DNA of 64,000 nt from Xanthomonas arboricola pv. guizotiae (GTDB lineage: Bacteria > Pseudomonadota > Gammaproteobacteria > Xanthomonadales > Xanthomonadaceae). Shown piece after piece: positions 1-8,652 of this stretch. Under the pieces are notes generated by a model, which saw only the letters and a list, made by a program, of their open reading frames with translations, ran no database searches and was not told the origin of the DNA. Made by a program: the position numbers and the translations under genes. Each line of letters starts with the position of its first letter. Position 1 is the first letter of the stretch. Where the stretch lies: positions 1 through 64,000 of the forward strand of contig NZ_MDSK01000003.1 of NCBI RefSeq assembly GCF_002940205.1, written 5' to 3'.

Positions 1-46
1 GTAAGCAATGTTCGATGAGGGCAAATTGTGCTGGCGTGATCTCCAT
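1..46 (-). mobile_element. 5' end of an IS5-type transposase gene, cut by the window edge
   Basis: Read on the minus strand from the ATG at 46, the translation begins MEITPAQFALIEHCL, which resembles from memory the N-terminus of IS5-family DDE transposases common in Xanthomonas. Only 15 codons are inside the window, so neither the catalytic core nor the far end can be seen. The IS terminus must lie between about 47 and 92, close to a segment containing TTAA and CTAG words, but I cannot fix the inverted repeat or the target duplication. The element points away from def. Confidence 0.55.
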
Positions 47-92
47 GTCCAATAGTTTAACCTCCCCAGCCACTAGCGTTAACAGGACCTAG

Positions 93-608
93 ATGATTCG
101 CGAGATTATCCGCATGGGCGACAAGCGCCTGCTGCGCGTGGCGCCGCCGGTGACCAACCTGGGCAGTGCCGAGCTGCGCGCGCTGGTGGCCGACATGTTC
201 GAGACCATGGACGATGCGCGTGGCGTGGGCCTGGCCGCACCGCAGATCGCGGTGGACCTGCAGCTGATGGTGTTCGGCTTCGACGCCAGCGAACGCTATC
301 CCGACGCGCCGGCGGTGCCGCGCACCGCGTTGGCGAATGCGCAGATCGAACCGCTGTCCGAGGAAATGGAAAACGGCTGGGAGGGGTGTCTGTCCATCCC
401 CGGCCTGCGCGCCGTCATTCCGCGTTATCGCCACATTCGCTACCGCGGCTTTGCGCCGGACGGCAGCCCGATCGAGCGCGAGGCCGAAGGCTTCCACGCA
501 CGCGTGGTGCAGCACGAGTACGACCATCTGGTCGGCCGCCTGTATCCCTCGCGGATCGAGAACTTCGCCACCTTCGGCTTCGAAGACGTGCTGTCCTACG
601 AGCTGTAG
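93..608 (+). CDS. def: Peptide deformylase
   Basis: Removes the formyl group from the N-terminal Met of new proteins in the cytoplasm, using a metal ion. All three family motifs are present: GVGLAAPQ (residues 44-51), EGCLS (97-101, metal-ligand Cys99) and HEYDH (141-145, two metal His and the catalytic Glu142). The 171-residue length is normal. The family motifs are complete from this ATG, so I chose it as the start; the upstream bases carry no strong Shine-Dalgarno. The sequence just upstream belongs to an IS end, so the native promoter may have been displaced. It is not next to fmt, so this is a stand-alone and perhaps second deformylase copy. Confidence 0.93.
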   Translation: MIREIIRMGDKRLLRVAPPVTNLGSAELRALVADMFETMDDARGVGLAAPQIAVDLQLMVFGFDASERYPDAPAVPRTALANAQIEPLSEEMENGWEGCLSIPGLRAVIPRYRHIRYRGFAPDGSPIEREAEGFHARVVQHEYDHLVGRLYPSRIENFATFGFEDVLSYEL

Positions 609-638
609 GCCATCGGTGCCGCAGCTGCACCCGGATGT

Positions 639-666
639 GACAAGGGCGCCTTGCGGCGCCCTTGTC
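639..666. terminator. Bidirectional terminator between def and ettA
   Basis: Perfect inverted repeat with 11-nt arms (ACAAGGGCGCC at 640-650 and its complement at 655-665) around a 4-nt loop. It lies between two convergent genes. T-rich flanks are short, but the position and stem strength fit a shared rho-independent terminator. Confidence 0.75.
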
Positions 667-670
667 GTGC

Positions 671-2332
671 TTACTTGAGCGCCTTGAAGCGCAGGCGCTT
701 GGGACCTGCGTCATCGCCCATGCGGCGGCGCTTGTCTTCTTCGTACTCGCGGTAGTTGCCCTGGAAGAACTCCACGTGCGAGTCGCCTTCGAACGCCAGG
801 ATATGCGTGGCGATGCGGTCCAGGAACCAGCGATCATGCGAGATCACGAAGGTGTTGCCCGGGAACTCCAGCAACGCATCTTCCAGCGCACGCAGGGTCT
901 CGATGTCCAGGTCGTTGGACGGTTCGTCGAGCAGCAGCACGTTGCCGCCCTGCAGCAGGGTCTTGGCCATGTGCAGGCGGCCGCGCTCACCACCGGACAG
1001 CGAGCCGACCAGCTTCTGCTGGTCCTGGCCCTTGAAGTTGAAGCGGCCGATGTAGGCGCGCGACTGGATCTCCACGCCGTTGATGTTGAGGATGTCCAGG
1101 CCGCCGGCGATCTCCTGGAACACGTTATGGTTGCCTTCCAGCTTGTCGCGGCTCTGGTCCACGTAGGACAGCTGCACGGTCGGGCCGACCACGATCTCGC
1201 CGGAATCGGGCTTCTCCGCGCCGGTGATCATCTTGAACAGGGTCGACTTACCGGCACCGTTGGGGCCGATGATGCCGACGATGGCGCCGGGCGGCACGAT
1301 CATCGACAGATTGTCGATCAGCAGGCGGTCGCCGAACTTCTTGGAGACGTTCTTGAACTCCATCACCGCATTGCCCAGGCGCTCGCCTGGCGGGATGAAG
1401 ATCTCGTTGGTCTCGTTGCGCTTCTGGTAGTCCACCGACTGCAGTTCTTCCAGGCGGGCCAGACGCGCCTTGCCCTTGGTACGGCCGCCCTTGGCATTCT
1501 GGCGCGACCATTCCAGTTCCTTCTGGATCGCCTTCTGGCGTGACTTTTCCTGGTTGTCTTCCTGCTTGAGGCGTTCGTCCTTCTGGGTCAGCCAGTCGGT
1601 GTAGTTGCCCTTCCACGGAATGCCGCGGCCGCGATCCAGTTCCAGGATCCACTCGGCGGCGTTGTCGAGGAAGTAGCGATCATGCGTGACCGCCACCACG
1701 GTGCCGGTGTAGCGCGCCAGGAACTGCTCCAGCCATTCCACCGATTCGGCGTCCAGGTGGTTGGTCGGTTCGTCGAGCAGCAACATGTCCGGCTTCTGCA
1801 GTAGCAGCCGGCACAACGCCACGCGGCGCTTTTCGCCACCGGACAGCTTGCCGACCACCGCCTCCCACGGCGGCAGGCGCAGCGCATCGGCGGCCACGTC
1901 CAGCTGGTTTTCCAGGGTGTGCGCATCGCCGGCGGCCAGGATCGCTTCCAGGCGTTCCTGTTCCTTGGCCAGGGCGTCGAAATCGGCGCCTTCCTCGGCA
2001 TAGGCCAGGTACACCGCATCCAGCGCAGCCTGGGCCTGCAGCACGTCGCCCACGCCTTCCTCGACCGCTTCGCGCACGGTGTGCTCGGGGTTGAGCTGTG
2101 GTTCCTGCGCCAGGTAGCCGACCTTGATGCCGGCCTGCGGGCGGGCTTCGCCCTCGAAATCGGTGTCCACGCCGGCCATGATCTTCAGCACCGTGGACTT
2201 GCCGGCGCCGTTCAGGCCCAGCAGACCGATCTTGGCACCGGGGAAAAAGCTTAGCGAGATGTCCTTGATGATCTGCCGCTTGGGCGGGACCACCTTGCTG
2301 ACGCGGTTCATGGTGTAGATGTATTGCGACAT
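671..2332 (-). CDS. ettA: Energy-dependent translational throttle protein EttA (ABC-F ATPase)
   Basis: ABC-F protein that binds the ribosomal E site and gates entry into elongation according to ADP/ATP. The 553 residues match the usual length (about 555). Two nucleotide-binding domains are seen: Walker A GLNGAGKST (39-47) with signature LSGGEKRR, and a second Walker A GPNGAGKST with signature LSGGERGR. Each has an LLLDEP(T/S)N Walker B, and a basic P-site tether linker lies between them. The frame is open further upstream, but the start MSQYIYTMNRVSK is the family N-terminus and is preceded by GGAG. Transcribed convergently with def. Confidence 0.95.
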   Translation of the reverse strand: MSQYIYTMNRVSKVVPPKRQIIKDISLSFFPGAKIGLLGLNGAGKSTVLKIMAGVDTDFEGEARPQAGIKVGYLAQEPQLNPEHTVREAVEEGVGDVLQAQAALDAVYLAYAEEGADFDALAKEQERLEAILAAGDAHTLENQLDVAADALRLPPWEAVVGKLSGGEKRRVALCRLLLQKPDMLLLDEPTNHLDAESVEWLEQFLARYTGTVVAVTHDRYFLDNAAEWILELDRGRGIPWKGNYTDWLTQKDERLKQEDNQEKSRQKAIQKELEWSRQNAKGGRTKGKARLARLEELQSVDYQKRNETNEIFIPPGERLGNAVMEFKNVSKKFGDRLLIDNLSMIVPPGAIVGIIGPNGAGKSTLFKMITGAEKPDSGEIVVGPTVQLSYVDQSRDKLEGNHNVFQEIAGGLDILNINGVEIQSRAYIGRFNFKGQDQQKLVGSLSGGERGRLHMAKTLLQGGNVLLLDEPSNDLDIETLRALEDALLEFPGNTFVISHDRWFLDRIATHILAFEGDSHVEFFQGNYREYEEDKRRRMGDDAGPKRLRFKALK

Positions 2333-2558
2333 GGGTGCTCCGTGGACGCAGGCAGCCCACCGGCCGGGGCCGGAGGCAGCGGAAAAGGGATTGCGCCGAT
2401 TATACGGGCAAGCGGCCCGGCCCGCGGCGGCGATGCGGCGGCTAAACGGCAGCTTACTTACCACCTGAATGGGCGTTTTCGTAATCGATTCCAGCAAGAA
2501 TGCGTTAAGGCGGTCAGCGCCTTAATGAAATTGCGACATCGCAGACAGGAGCAATCCC

Positions 2559-3074
2559 ATGAACCGCAAACGCATCGTGACTGTTGTGCTTTCCTCCATC
2601 CTGGCGCTGGGCTCGGTGGCCCCGGCAGCGTTTGCCGACGACTGGGGTCGCGGCCACGACCGTCGTGGTCATGACCGCGACGATCGCCGCGACCGCGATC
2701 ACCGTGGCAATTGGCGCAACGACCGCCGCGACTGGCATGACGATCGCCGGGCCGACCGCCGCGATGATCGCCGCTATTACAGCAACGGCTACCGCGAGGG
2801 GTATCGCGATGCCCGCTATCAGGACCGTCGCTACGACCGCAACCGGGTCTATGTCTACGATCGCCCCGGCTACTACCGCGCCGGCCCGCCGCCGCGCCCG
2901 TACTGGGCCCGCGGCCAGCGCTACCACGGCCCGGTCTACGTGATCAACGACTACGATCGCTACAACCTGCGCCGCCCGCCGTATGGCTACCGGTGGCAGC
3001 GCGATAACACCGGCAACCTGCTGCTGGTGGCCATCGCCACCGGTGTGATCGCCGACCTGGTGCTCAACAACTAG
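2559..3074 (+). CDS. RcnB-family periplasmic protein, Arg/Asp-rich
   Basis: A 171-residue protein with a clear signal peptide (cleavage probably after AFA, residue 26). A low-complexity RD/DR/HD-rich stretch follows (about 27-110). The C-terminal domain holds the RcnB-family pattern PPYGYRW followed by a hydrophobic LLVAIATGVIADLVL end. RcnB proteins are periplasmic and affect nickel/cobalt homeostasis in Escherichia coli; most xanthomonad members are uncharacterised, so metal binding here is inference. A good Shine-Dalgarno (AGGAG) sits 8 nt upstream. A strong terminator follows the stop, so it is probably monocistronic. Confidence 0.8.
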   Translation: MNRKRIVTVVLSSILALGSVAPAAFADDWGRGHDRRGHDRDDRRDRDHRGNWRNDRRDWHDDRRADRRDDRRYYSNGYREGYRDARYQDRRYDRNRVYVYDRPGYYRAGPPPRPYWARGQRYHGPVYVINDYDRYNLRRPPYGYRWQRDNTGNLLLVAIATGVIADLVLNN

Positions 3075-3111
3075 GCCTCGGCGCTGGCTCGGCCAGCGGG
3101 CAGGGCATCCG

Positions 3112-3140
3112 CAAAGGCGCACTCCGGTGCGCCTTTGTCG
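3112..3140 (+). terminator. Terminator after the RcnB-like gene
   Basis: Inverted repeat with 11-nt arms (CAAAGGCGCAC at 3112-3122 and its complement at 3127-3137) and a 4-nt loop. The right arm supplies a short T run. Confidence 0.75.
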
Positions 3141-3213
3141 TTCAGGGCGGAACCCGCCATGGCGCGCCTGGCCTCGCCAGCGTCTCAATTGGTCACCTGT
3201 CCATGCGGGGGCT

Positions 3214-3219
3214 TACAAT
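3214..3219 (+). promoter_or_regulatory. Probable -10 box of glyA
   Basis: TACAAT 39 nt upstream of the glyA start, in a short gap following a terminator. A TTGGTC sequence about 19 nt upstream could serve as a weak -35. Sequence match only. Confidence 0.4.
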
Positions 3220-3257
3220 CTGCGCCCCTACTGGCAACAGCTGCCCCGGAGCTCTGC

Positions 3258-4574
3258 ATGTTCTCGCGCGACGTTCGACTGGAAACCTACGACCCCGAAC
3301 TGGCCAAGGCCATTGCTGCCGAAGCCGGCCGCCAGGAGGATCACGTCGAGCTGATCGCCAGCGAAAACTACTGCAGCCCACTGGTGATGGAAGCCCAGGG
3401 CAGCCAGCTGACCAACAAGTACGCCGAAGGCTACCCAGGCAAGCGCTACTACGGTGGTTGCGAGTTCGTCGACATCGCCGAGCAGCTGGCGATTGAGCGC
3501 ATCAAGCAGGTGTTCGGCGCCGACTATGCGAACGTGCAGCCGCACAGCGGCTCGCAGGCCAATCAGGCGGTGTATCTGGCGCTGCTGCAGCCGGGCGACA
3601 CCATTCTGGGCATGAGCCTGGCGCACGGCGGCCATCTGACCCACGGCGCCAAGGTCAATGTTTCCGGCAAGTTGTTCAACGCGGTGCAATACGGCGTCAA
3701 CGAGCAGGGCCTGATCGATTACGACGAGGTGCAGCGCCTTGCGACCGAGCACAAGCCGAAGATGGTGGTGGCCGGTTTCTCTGCGTACTCGCAGAAGATC
3801 GACTGGGCGCGTTTCCGCGCCATCGCCGACAGCGTCGGTGCGTATCTGTTCGTGGACATGGCGCATGTGGCCGGCCTGGTCGCCGCTGGCGTGTATCCGA
3901 GCCCGCTGGAGCATGCGCACGTGGTCACCTCGACCACCCACAAGACCCTGCGCGGCCCGCGTGGCGGCATCATCCTGGCCAAGAAGGCTGACATCGATCC
4001 GGTCGATGCTCCCCTGCATGAAATCAGGCAAGCACGCGGGACTGATATCGAGTTCGAAGAGCTGCAGAAGAAGCTGCAGTCGATCGTGTTCCCCGGCATC
4101 CAGGGCGGCCCGCTGATGCACGTGATCGCGGCCAAGGCGGTAGCGTTCAAGGAAGCGCTGGAGCCGCAATTCAAGACCTACCAGCAGCAGGTGGTCAAGA
4201 ACGCGCAGGCCATGGCCAACACGCTGATCACGCGCGGCTACAAGATCGTGTCCGGCGGCACCGAAAATCACCTGATGCTGGTGGACATGATCGGCCGCGA
4301 CGTCTCCGGCAAGGATGCAGAGGCCGCGCTCGGCAAGGCGCACATCACCGTCAACAAGAACTCGGTGCCCAACGACCCGCGCTCGCCGTTCGTCACCTCC
4401 GGCCTGCGCCTGGGCACCCCGGCGATCACCACCCGCGGTTACCTGGAGCAGGACAGCATCGACCTGGCCAACTGGATCGCCGACGTGCTCGACGCGCCGA
4501 GCGATGAGACCGTGCTGGCGAAGGTGCGCGACGCGGTGACTGCGCAGTGCAAGAAGTATCCGGTGTATGGCTGA
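3258..4574 (+). CDS. glyA: Serine hydroxymethyltransferase with an internal insertion
   Basis: PLP enzyme interconverting serine and glycine with tetrahydrofolate; the main one-carbon source. The PLP lysine lies in TTHKTL (Lys229, same number as in E. coli). Other family blocks are intact: [35 protein letters not shown] and NSVPND. Length is 438 residues, against 417 in E. coli. The excess is a single in-frame 21-residue stretch after ILAK (about residues 243-263), before EELQKKLQS. The start at [12 protein letters not shown] matches the family N-terminus; the frame is open upstream but unlike the family. A TACAAT -10 precedes it. Confidence 0.95.
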   Translation: MFSRDVRLETYDPELAKAIAAEAGRQEDHVELIASENYCSPLVMEAQGSQLTNKYAEGYPGKRYYGGCEFVDIAEQLAIERIKQVFGADYANVQPHSGSQANQAVYLALLQPGDTILGMSLAHGGHLTHGAKVNVSGKLFNAVQYGVNEQGLIDYDEVQRLATEHKPKMVVAGFSAYSQKIDWARFRAIADSVGAYLFVDMAHVAGLVAAGVYPSPLEHAHVVTSTTHKTLRGPRGGIILAKKADIDPVDAPLHEIRQARGTDIEFEELQKKLQSIVFPGIQGGPLMHVIAAKAVAFKEALEPQFKTYQQQVVKNAQAMANTLITRGYKIVSGGTENHLMLVDMIGRDVSGKDAEAALGKAHITVNKNSVPNDPRSPFVTSGLRLGTPAITTRGYLEQDSIDLANWIADVLDAPSDETVLAKVRDAVTAQCKKYPVYG

Positions 4575-4577
4575 TAC

Positions 4578-4668
4578 GGGAATGGGGAATAGGGAGACGA
4601 GAATGGTAAAAGCAACGCTGCGATAGCCGTGCTGTTCCGATTCCCCATTCCCCTCTCCCTATTCCCGG
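4578..4668. repeat. Heptad-armed intergenic inverted repeat, copy A
   Basis: The left arm is built of 7-nt words like GGGAATG, GGGAATA and GAGAATG, followed by GTAAAAG. The right arm carries complementary words such as CCGATTC and CCCATTC. A loop of about 30 nt separates them. It fills the glyA-nrdR gap and ends 7 nt before the nrdR ATG. Copies B-D lie at 11051, 43333 and 46311. Confidence 0.8.
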
Positions 4669-4675
4669 ACGCCTG

Positions 4676-5200
4676 ATGCACTGCCCCTTCTGCCAGCACA
4701 ACGACACCCGCGTGATCGATTCGCGGGTGTCCGAAGACGGGACGACGATTCGTCGGCGTCGCGAGTGCGAGGCGTGTGGCGAGCGTTTCAGCACCCTGGA
4801 GACGATCGAGCTCAAGCTGCCGACCGTGGTCAAGAGCGACGGCGGGCGCGAGGCGTTCGATGCGCGCAAGCTGCGCACCAGTTTCGACCGCGCGCTGCAA
4901 AAGCGCCCGGTGTCCGAAGAACAGATCGAAGCGGCGGTGCGCGCGGTGGTGCATCAGTTGCGCATGTCCGGCGAGCGCGAGGTCGGCTCGCTGCGGGTGG
5001 GCGAATACGTCATGGTCGAGCTGCGCAAGCTCGATCATGTGGGCTATGTGCGCTTCGCCTCGGTGTACCGCAGCTTTCAGGACGTGGCCGATTTTCGCGA
5101 GGAAATCGAAAAGCTCGAGCGCGAGCTCCCGGTCGGCATCGAGCAGCTGCCGTTGCTGGAAGCGGCGCTGGAGCGCGCCGGCAAGCCCGGCAAGCGGTGA
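4676..5200 (+). CDS. nrdR: Transcriptional repressor NrdR
   Basis: Nucleotide-sensing repressor of ribonucleotide reductase genes. The N-terminal zinc ribbon is complete (Cys3, Cys6, Cys31, Cys34) and is followed by an ATP-cone domain (about 49-139). The 174-residue length is typical. In many proteobacteria nrdR sits between glyA and rib genes, as here. No Shine-Dalgarno is visible because a heptad inverted repeat runs to within 7 nt of the ATG. The stop overlaps a possible GTG start of the next gene. Confidence 0.95.
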   Translation: MHCPFCQHNDTRVIDSRVSEDGTTIRRRRECEACGERFSTLETIELKLPTVVKSDGGREAFDARKLRTSFDRALQKRPVSEEQIEAAVRAVVHQLRMSGEREVGSLRVGEYVMVELRKLDHVGYVRFASVYRSFQDVADFREEIEKLERELPVGIEQLPLLEAALERAGKPGKR

Positions 5201-5205
5201 GCGCG

Positions 5206-5682
5206 ATGCGCATCGCGTGCGTGGCCGACACGCCGCAGCTGCTGCCCGCCATTGCGCAGGCGCATCTGCAGGCCTTCGGCAGTCTGTTGCCGGACTGGAA
5301 TTTCGATCAGGCCTTGAGCGAGTTGCGCAGCCACACCCGCGACGGGGTGATCCCGACCACGTGGGCGGCGCTCGATCGGGCGCAGTGGCTCGGGTCGGTC
5401 AGCCTGCTGGACAACGACGATTCGCGGATCCGGCAATGGTCGCCATGGCTGGCGTCGCTGTACGTGCAGCCGCAGGCGCGCGGGCAGGGCATCGGCGAGG
5501 CGCTGGTGATGCACTGCGTGCAGGCCGCCGCGCGCATGGGCGTGCCGGCGTTGTATCTGTATTGCCAGCCTGCACTGGTCCCGTTTTATCAGCGGCTGGG
5601 CTGGCAGACGCATGCAGAATTACTGCTGGGGCCGATGCAGATCGTGGTGATGTGTATCGAACCGCAAGCGGCAACGCAATGA
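5206..5682 (+). CDS. GNAT-family N-acetyltransferase
   Basis: 158-residue acetyltransferase of the GNAT superfamily. The acetyl-CoA loop motif is seen as ARGQGIGEALV, and the C-terminal QPALVPFYQRLGW is the usual beta5-alpha4 end. The substrate cannot be told from sequence. Start: ATG at 5206, or an in-frame GTG at 5197 overlapping the nrdR stop. The stop overlaps the ribD ATG (ATGA), so it is translationally coupled with ribD and probably in one operon with nrdR. Confidence 0.8.
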   Translation: MRIACVADTPQLLPAIAQAHLQAFGSLLPDWNFDQALSELRSHTRDGVIPTTWAALDRAQWLGSVSLLDNDDSRIRQWSPWLASLYVQPQARGQGIGEALVMHCVQAAARMGVPALYLYCQPALVPFYQRLGWQTHAELLLGPMQIVVMCIEPQAATQ

Positions 5683-6773
5683 GCGCAACGGCCGACGACC
5701 ATCGCTGGATGGCACAGGCATTGCGCCTGGCCGAGCGTGGCGCCTACACCACGCGCCCCAATCCGATGGTTGGCTGCGTGATCGTGCGCGATGGCGTGTG
5801 CGTGGGCGAGGGCTTTCATCAACGTGCCGGCGGCCCGCATGCGGAAGTGTTCGCGCTGCGCGCGGCCGGCGCGCTGGCGCGTGGCGCCACCGCCTACGTC
5901 ACGCTGGAGCCGTGTGCGCACTACGGACGCACGCCGCCGTGTGCCCTGGCCTTGATCGATGCCGGCGTTGCGCGTGTGGTTGCGGCGATGGCCGACCCGT
6001 TTCCGCAGGTCAACGGCGGCGGGTTTGCGCTGCTGCGCGAGGCCGGGATCGAGGTGCTGAGCGGCGTCCTGCAAACACAGGCGCGCGCGCTCAATCGTGG
6101 GTTTCTGTCGCGGGTGGAGCGTGGGCGGCCGTGGTTGCGGGTCAAGCTCGGCGCCAGCCTGGACGGACGTACGGCGTTGGCCAGCGGTGAATCCAAGTGG
6201 ATCACCGGCGCCGATGCGCGTGCGGATGTGCAGCGCTGGCGCGCGCGTGCGGGCGCGATCCTCACCGGTGCCGGCACGGTGCTGGCCGACGATCCCTCCA
6301 TGACGGTGCGGCTGGGCGATGACACGCCGGTCGTGCCGCCGCTGCGCGTGGTGCTCGATGCCGGGCTACGGACGTTGCCATGCAGTAACCTGCGTCAGGG
6401 CGATGCGCCCACGCTGTATCTGCATGGCGAGAATGTGGCCGCGCCGGCGCTGGACGCTGCGCAGTTCCTTGCGATGCCGTTGCATGCCGGCCGCTTCGAT
6501 CTGGCGGCGGTGTTGGCCCTGCTTGGCGAGCGCGGCATCAACGAGGTGCAGGTGGAAGCCGGCGCAACGCTGAGTGGTGCGCTGCTGCAGGCCGGGCTGG
6601 TCGACGAACTGCTGGTCTACATGGCACCGCTGCTGCTGGGCGATACCGCCAGGCCACTGCTGGCCGGGCTGGGCATCGAGACGATGGCGCAGCGCGCCGC
6701 GCTGCAGCTGCTGGATGCGCGCCAGCTGGGTCAGGATCTGCGTCTGCGCTATGCGCCGGTTGTTCCCGGGTGA
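5679..6773 (+). CDS. ribD: Bifunctional riboflavin deaminase/reductase RibD
   Basis: Catalyses the second and third steps of the pyrimidine branch of riboflavin synthesis. N-terminal zinc deaminase domain: HAE (His54, Glu56) and PC-x-H-YGRTPPC (Cys79, Cys88). C-terminal NADPH reductase domain (about 155-364) contains LGASLDGRTA and GAGTVLADDP. The 364-residue length is normal. It overlaps the upstream GNAT gene by 4 nt. It lies upstream of the FMN riboswitch, so unlike ribE and ribBA it should not be under that switch. A terminator follows. Confidence 0.95.
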   Translation: MSATADDHRWMAQALRLAERGAYTTRPNPMVGCVIVRDGVCVGEGFHQRAGGPHAEVFALRAAGALARGATAYVTLEPCAHYGRTPPCALALIDAGVARVVAAMADPFPQVNGGGFALLREAGIEVLSGVLQTQARALNRGFLSRVERGRPWLRVKLGASLDGRTALASGESKWITGADARADVQRWRARAGAILTGAGTVLADDPSMTVRLGDDTPVVPPLRVVLDAGLRTLPCSNLRQGDAPTLYLHGENVAAPALDAAQFLAMPLHAGRFDLAAVLALLGERGINEVQVEAGATLSGALLQAGLVDELLVYMAPLLLGDTARPLLAGLGIETMAQRAALQLLDARQLGQDLRLRYAPVVPG

Positions 6774-6822
6774 GCGCTGCATGGCGCGCCCGATACCGCG
6801 CGGCTGCACCGTTGCGCGCATG

Positions 6823-6848
6823 AAAAAGGCCCCGCATGCGGGGCCTTG
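6823..6848. terminator. Bidirectional terminator between ribD and the Ax21-family gene
   Basis: AAAAAGGCCCCGC, a short loop, then the complementary GCGGGGCCTT. The A run on one side acts as a T run for the minus-strand gene. It lies between convergent genes. Confidence 0.8.
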
Positions 6849-6868
6849 GTGTATCTGCGACGCGCCGA

Positions 6869-7492
6869 TCAGAAGCTCGCGCGCACGCCGACCTTGTACT
6901 GGTTGGCGTTGTCGACGAACTGTGCTTCGGCGACCAGGCCCCAGGTGCGGGTGAAGTTGACCTGACCACCCAGAGTGCCGACGAACTCGCCTTCGTCCAC
7001 GTCGCTGCCGTCGATGTAGCCGGCCTTGATCCAGGCTTCGGTCCGCGGCGAGGGCTTGCCGCGCAGGCCCAGGTTGGCGAAGCCCAGGTTGGTCGAATCG
7101 GACGCCTTGTCGATCGAACGGCCACGCAGGCGCAGATCGGATTCGACCTTGGTGCGCAGCACGCTGATGTCGGCGGTGAACTCGACGCGCTCGGTCATTT
7201 CCTGGCGGTAACCGATACCCAGCGTGGCCTGCTGCAGGGTGCCGTCGATCACGAAGCCGCTGCCGAGGTTGTAGTCCTTGGTGGCACGCTCGTAGCTGGC
7301 CAGCAGGTAGACCGGCTGGGCAATCTGCCAGGAGCCGCGGATGTAGCCGCCATCGATGTCGTCGGACGCGTCGTCGACGTTGATTTCGGTCCGGTTCCAG
7401 CCGCCTTCGACATAGGAATAGCTCAGGCCTTCGGCCGCGGCGGCAAACGGTGCGGCGGCCAGCAGGGCAGCCAGAATCAGGGTGTTACGCAT
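6869..7492 (-). CDS. Ax21-family outer-membrane beta-barrel protein
   Basis: 207 residues with a signal peptide ending at AAAAEG. The body is made of alternating beta strands and ends in Phe (RASF), as outer-membrane barrels do. The mature N-terminus GLSYSYVEGGW is the hallmark of the Ax21/Ave-type small barrels of Xanthomonas. The published claim that Ax21 is an immune elicitor or quorum signal was withdrawn, so I assign only an outer-membrane role. Divergent from the rib operon; the 5' gap at 7493-7718 must hold promoters for both. Confidence 0.75.
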   Translation of the reverse strand: MRNTLILAALLAAAPFAAAAEGLSYSYVEGGWNRTEINVDDASDDIDGGYIRGSWQIAQPVYLLASYERATKDYNLGSGFVIDGTLQQATLGIGYRQEMTERVEFTADISVLRTKVESDLRLRGRSIDKASDSTNLGFANLGLRGKPSPRTEAWIKAGYIDGSDVDEGEFVGTLGGQVNFTRTWGLVAEAQFVDNANQYKVGVRASF

Positions 7493-7718
7493 TGGATGTC
7501 TCTCTCCGAATTGATGTCCGTGTCTCCGTCCCGTTGCGGGAAGGAAAATGCGACGTCTCCCGTCGCGGCGACTAAATTAACAGATCCTTCACAACGCTGG
7601 ATATGGGGGATTTCCTGACATGACGCAGTGTCCTGCCAGCCTGCGCTCGCCCCCGGCCATCGCGCCGGTGTGCCCTGTTAGACTTTGCGCACCGGTTCGC
7701 CGGTACTCACGAACGTCT

Positions 7719-7886
7719 TCAGGGCGGGGTGCGATTCCCCACCGGCGGTAGGCATGCGCAAGCATGCGAGCCCGCGAGCGCTTGCACGCAGGGTTGAGCG
7801 GATCCACGCGAAACCCCTGCCGCAAGGTCAGCAGATCCGGTGCGATGCCGGGGCCGACGGTTATAGTCCGGATGAAAGAAGACGGC
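7719..7886 (+). promoter_or_regulatory. FMN riboswitch (RFN element)
   Basis: The conserved blocks appear in order: GTCTTCAGGGCGGGGTG, ATTCCCCACCGGCGGT, AGCCCGCGAGC, GGTCAGCAGATCCGGTG, GGGGCCGACGG and AGTCCGGATGAAAGAAGA. Together they close the six-stem RFN aptamer. FMN binding should shut off the downstream ribE-ribBA genes. The variable arm contains the pairing GGCATGCG/CGCATGCC type stem. The expression platform must lie in the 163 nt before ribE; I did not identify a clear terminator, so translational control is possible. A TAGACT at 7679-7684 may be the -10. Confidence 0.95.
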
Positions 7887-8049
7887 CAACGCGCAGCCTT
7901 GCGGTTGTGCGCGCGCCTGTTTGCCTTGTGGCGTTTTTCGCTCAACTCCTGCGAGAAACGACTATGTCCCTGCGTTACCCGTCGCGCCGCGTCGCGATCT
8001 TCCACCGCACTCCGTCCGCGCTGTCCTCGTCAAAGACGGAGGTGCGCTG

Positions 8050-8652
8050 ATGTTTACCGGAATCATCGAAGGCGTCGGCAAGCTGGCGGCGCGCCAGCCG
8101 CAGGGCGGCGATGTGCGTTTCACCTTCGCCACCGGCAACCTGCCGTTCGAGGCGGTGCAACTGGGCGAGAGCATCGCGGTCAACGGCGTGTGCCTGACCG
8201 TGATCGCCTTCGATGCCGGCAGCTTCCAGGCCGATGCCTCCAACGAAACCCTGTCGCTGACCACGTTGGGCGCCTTGCCGGAAGGCGCGTTGCTCAACCT
8301 GGAGCGCGCGATGCGCCCGACCGACCGCCTTGGCGGGCATCTGGTCAGCGGACATGTCGACGGTCTGGGCCAGGTGCAGTCGGTGCATGGCGATGCACGG
8401 GCGCAGCGCTGGCGGTTTGCCGCGCCGCCGGCGGTGTTGCGCTATGTCGCCAAGAAGGGCTCGATCTGCGTGGACGGCGTCAGCCTCACCGTCAATGAAG
8501 TGGACGAGGACGGCTTCGAGGTGGCGTTGATTCCGCACACGGTGGCCAACACCGCGTTTGCGCAGACGGCGGTTGGGGCAGCGGTGAATCTGGAAATCGA
8601 TCTGGTGGCGCGCTACGTCGAACGCCTGCTCGGTACGCGGGGTGCGGCATGA
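8050..8652 (+). CDS. ribE: Riboflavin synthase, alpha chain
   Basis: Dismutates two 6,7-dimethyl-8-ribityllumazines to riboflavin. The 200 residues form two lumazine-binding repeats. The first has NGVCLTV and GHLVSGHVDG; the second has CVDGVSLTVNEV and IPHTVANTAF. The start MFTGIIEGVG is invariant in the family. Directly downstream of the FMN riboswitch. The stop overlaps the ribBA ATG by 4 nt, so the two are coupled. Called ribC in some nomenclatures. Confidence 0.95.
   Translation: MFTGIIEGVGKLAARQPQGGDVRFTFATGNLPFEAVQLGESIAVNGVCLTVIAFDAGSFQADASNETLSLTTLGALPEGALLNLERAMRPTDRLGGHLVSGHVDGLGQVQSVHGDARAQRWRFAAPPAVLRYVAKKGSICVDGVSLTVNEVDEDGFEVALIPHTVANTAFAQTAVGAAVNLEIDLVARYVERLLGTRGAA

Noticed and set aside
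7921..8049. N-terminal extension of ribE from an upstream start
   Set aside because: The frame is open from 7921 but the family starts at MFTGIIEG; the upstream part is riboswitch leader.
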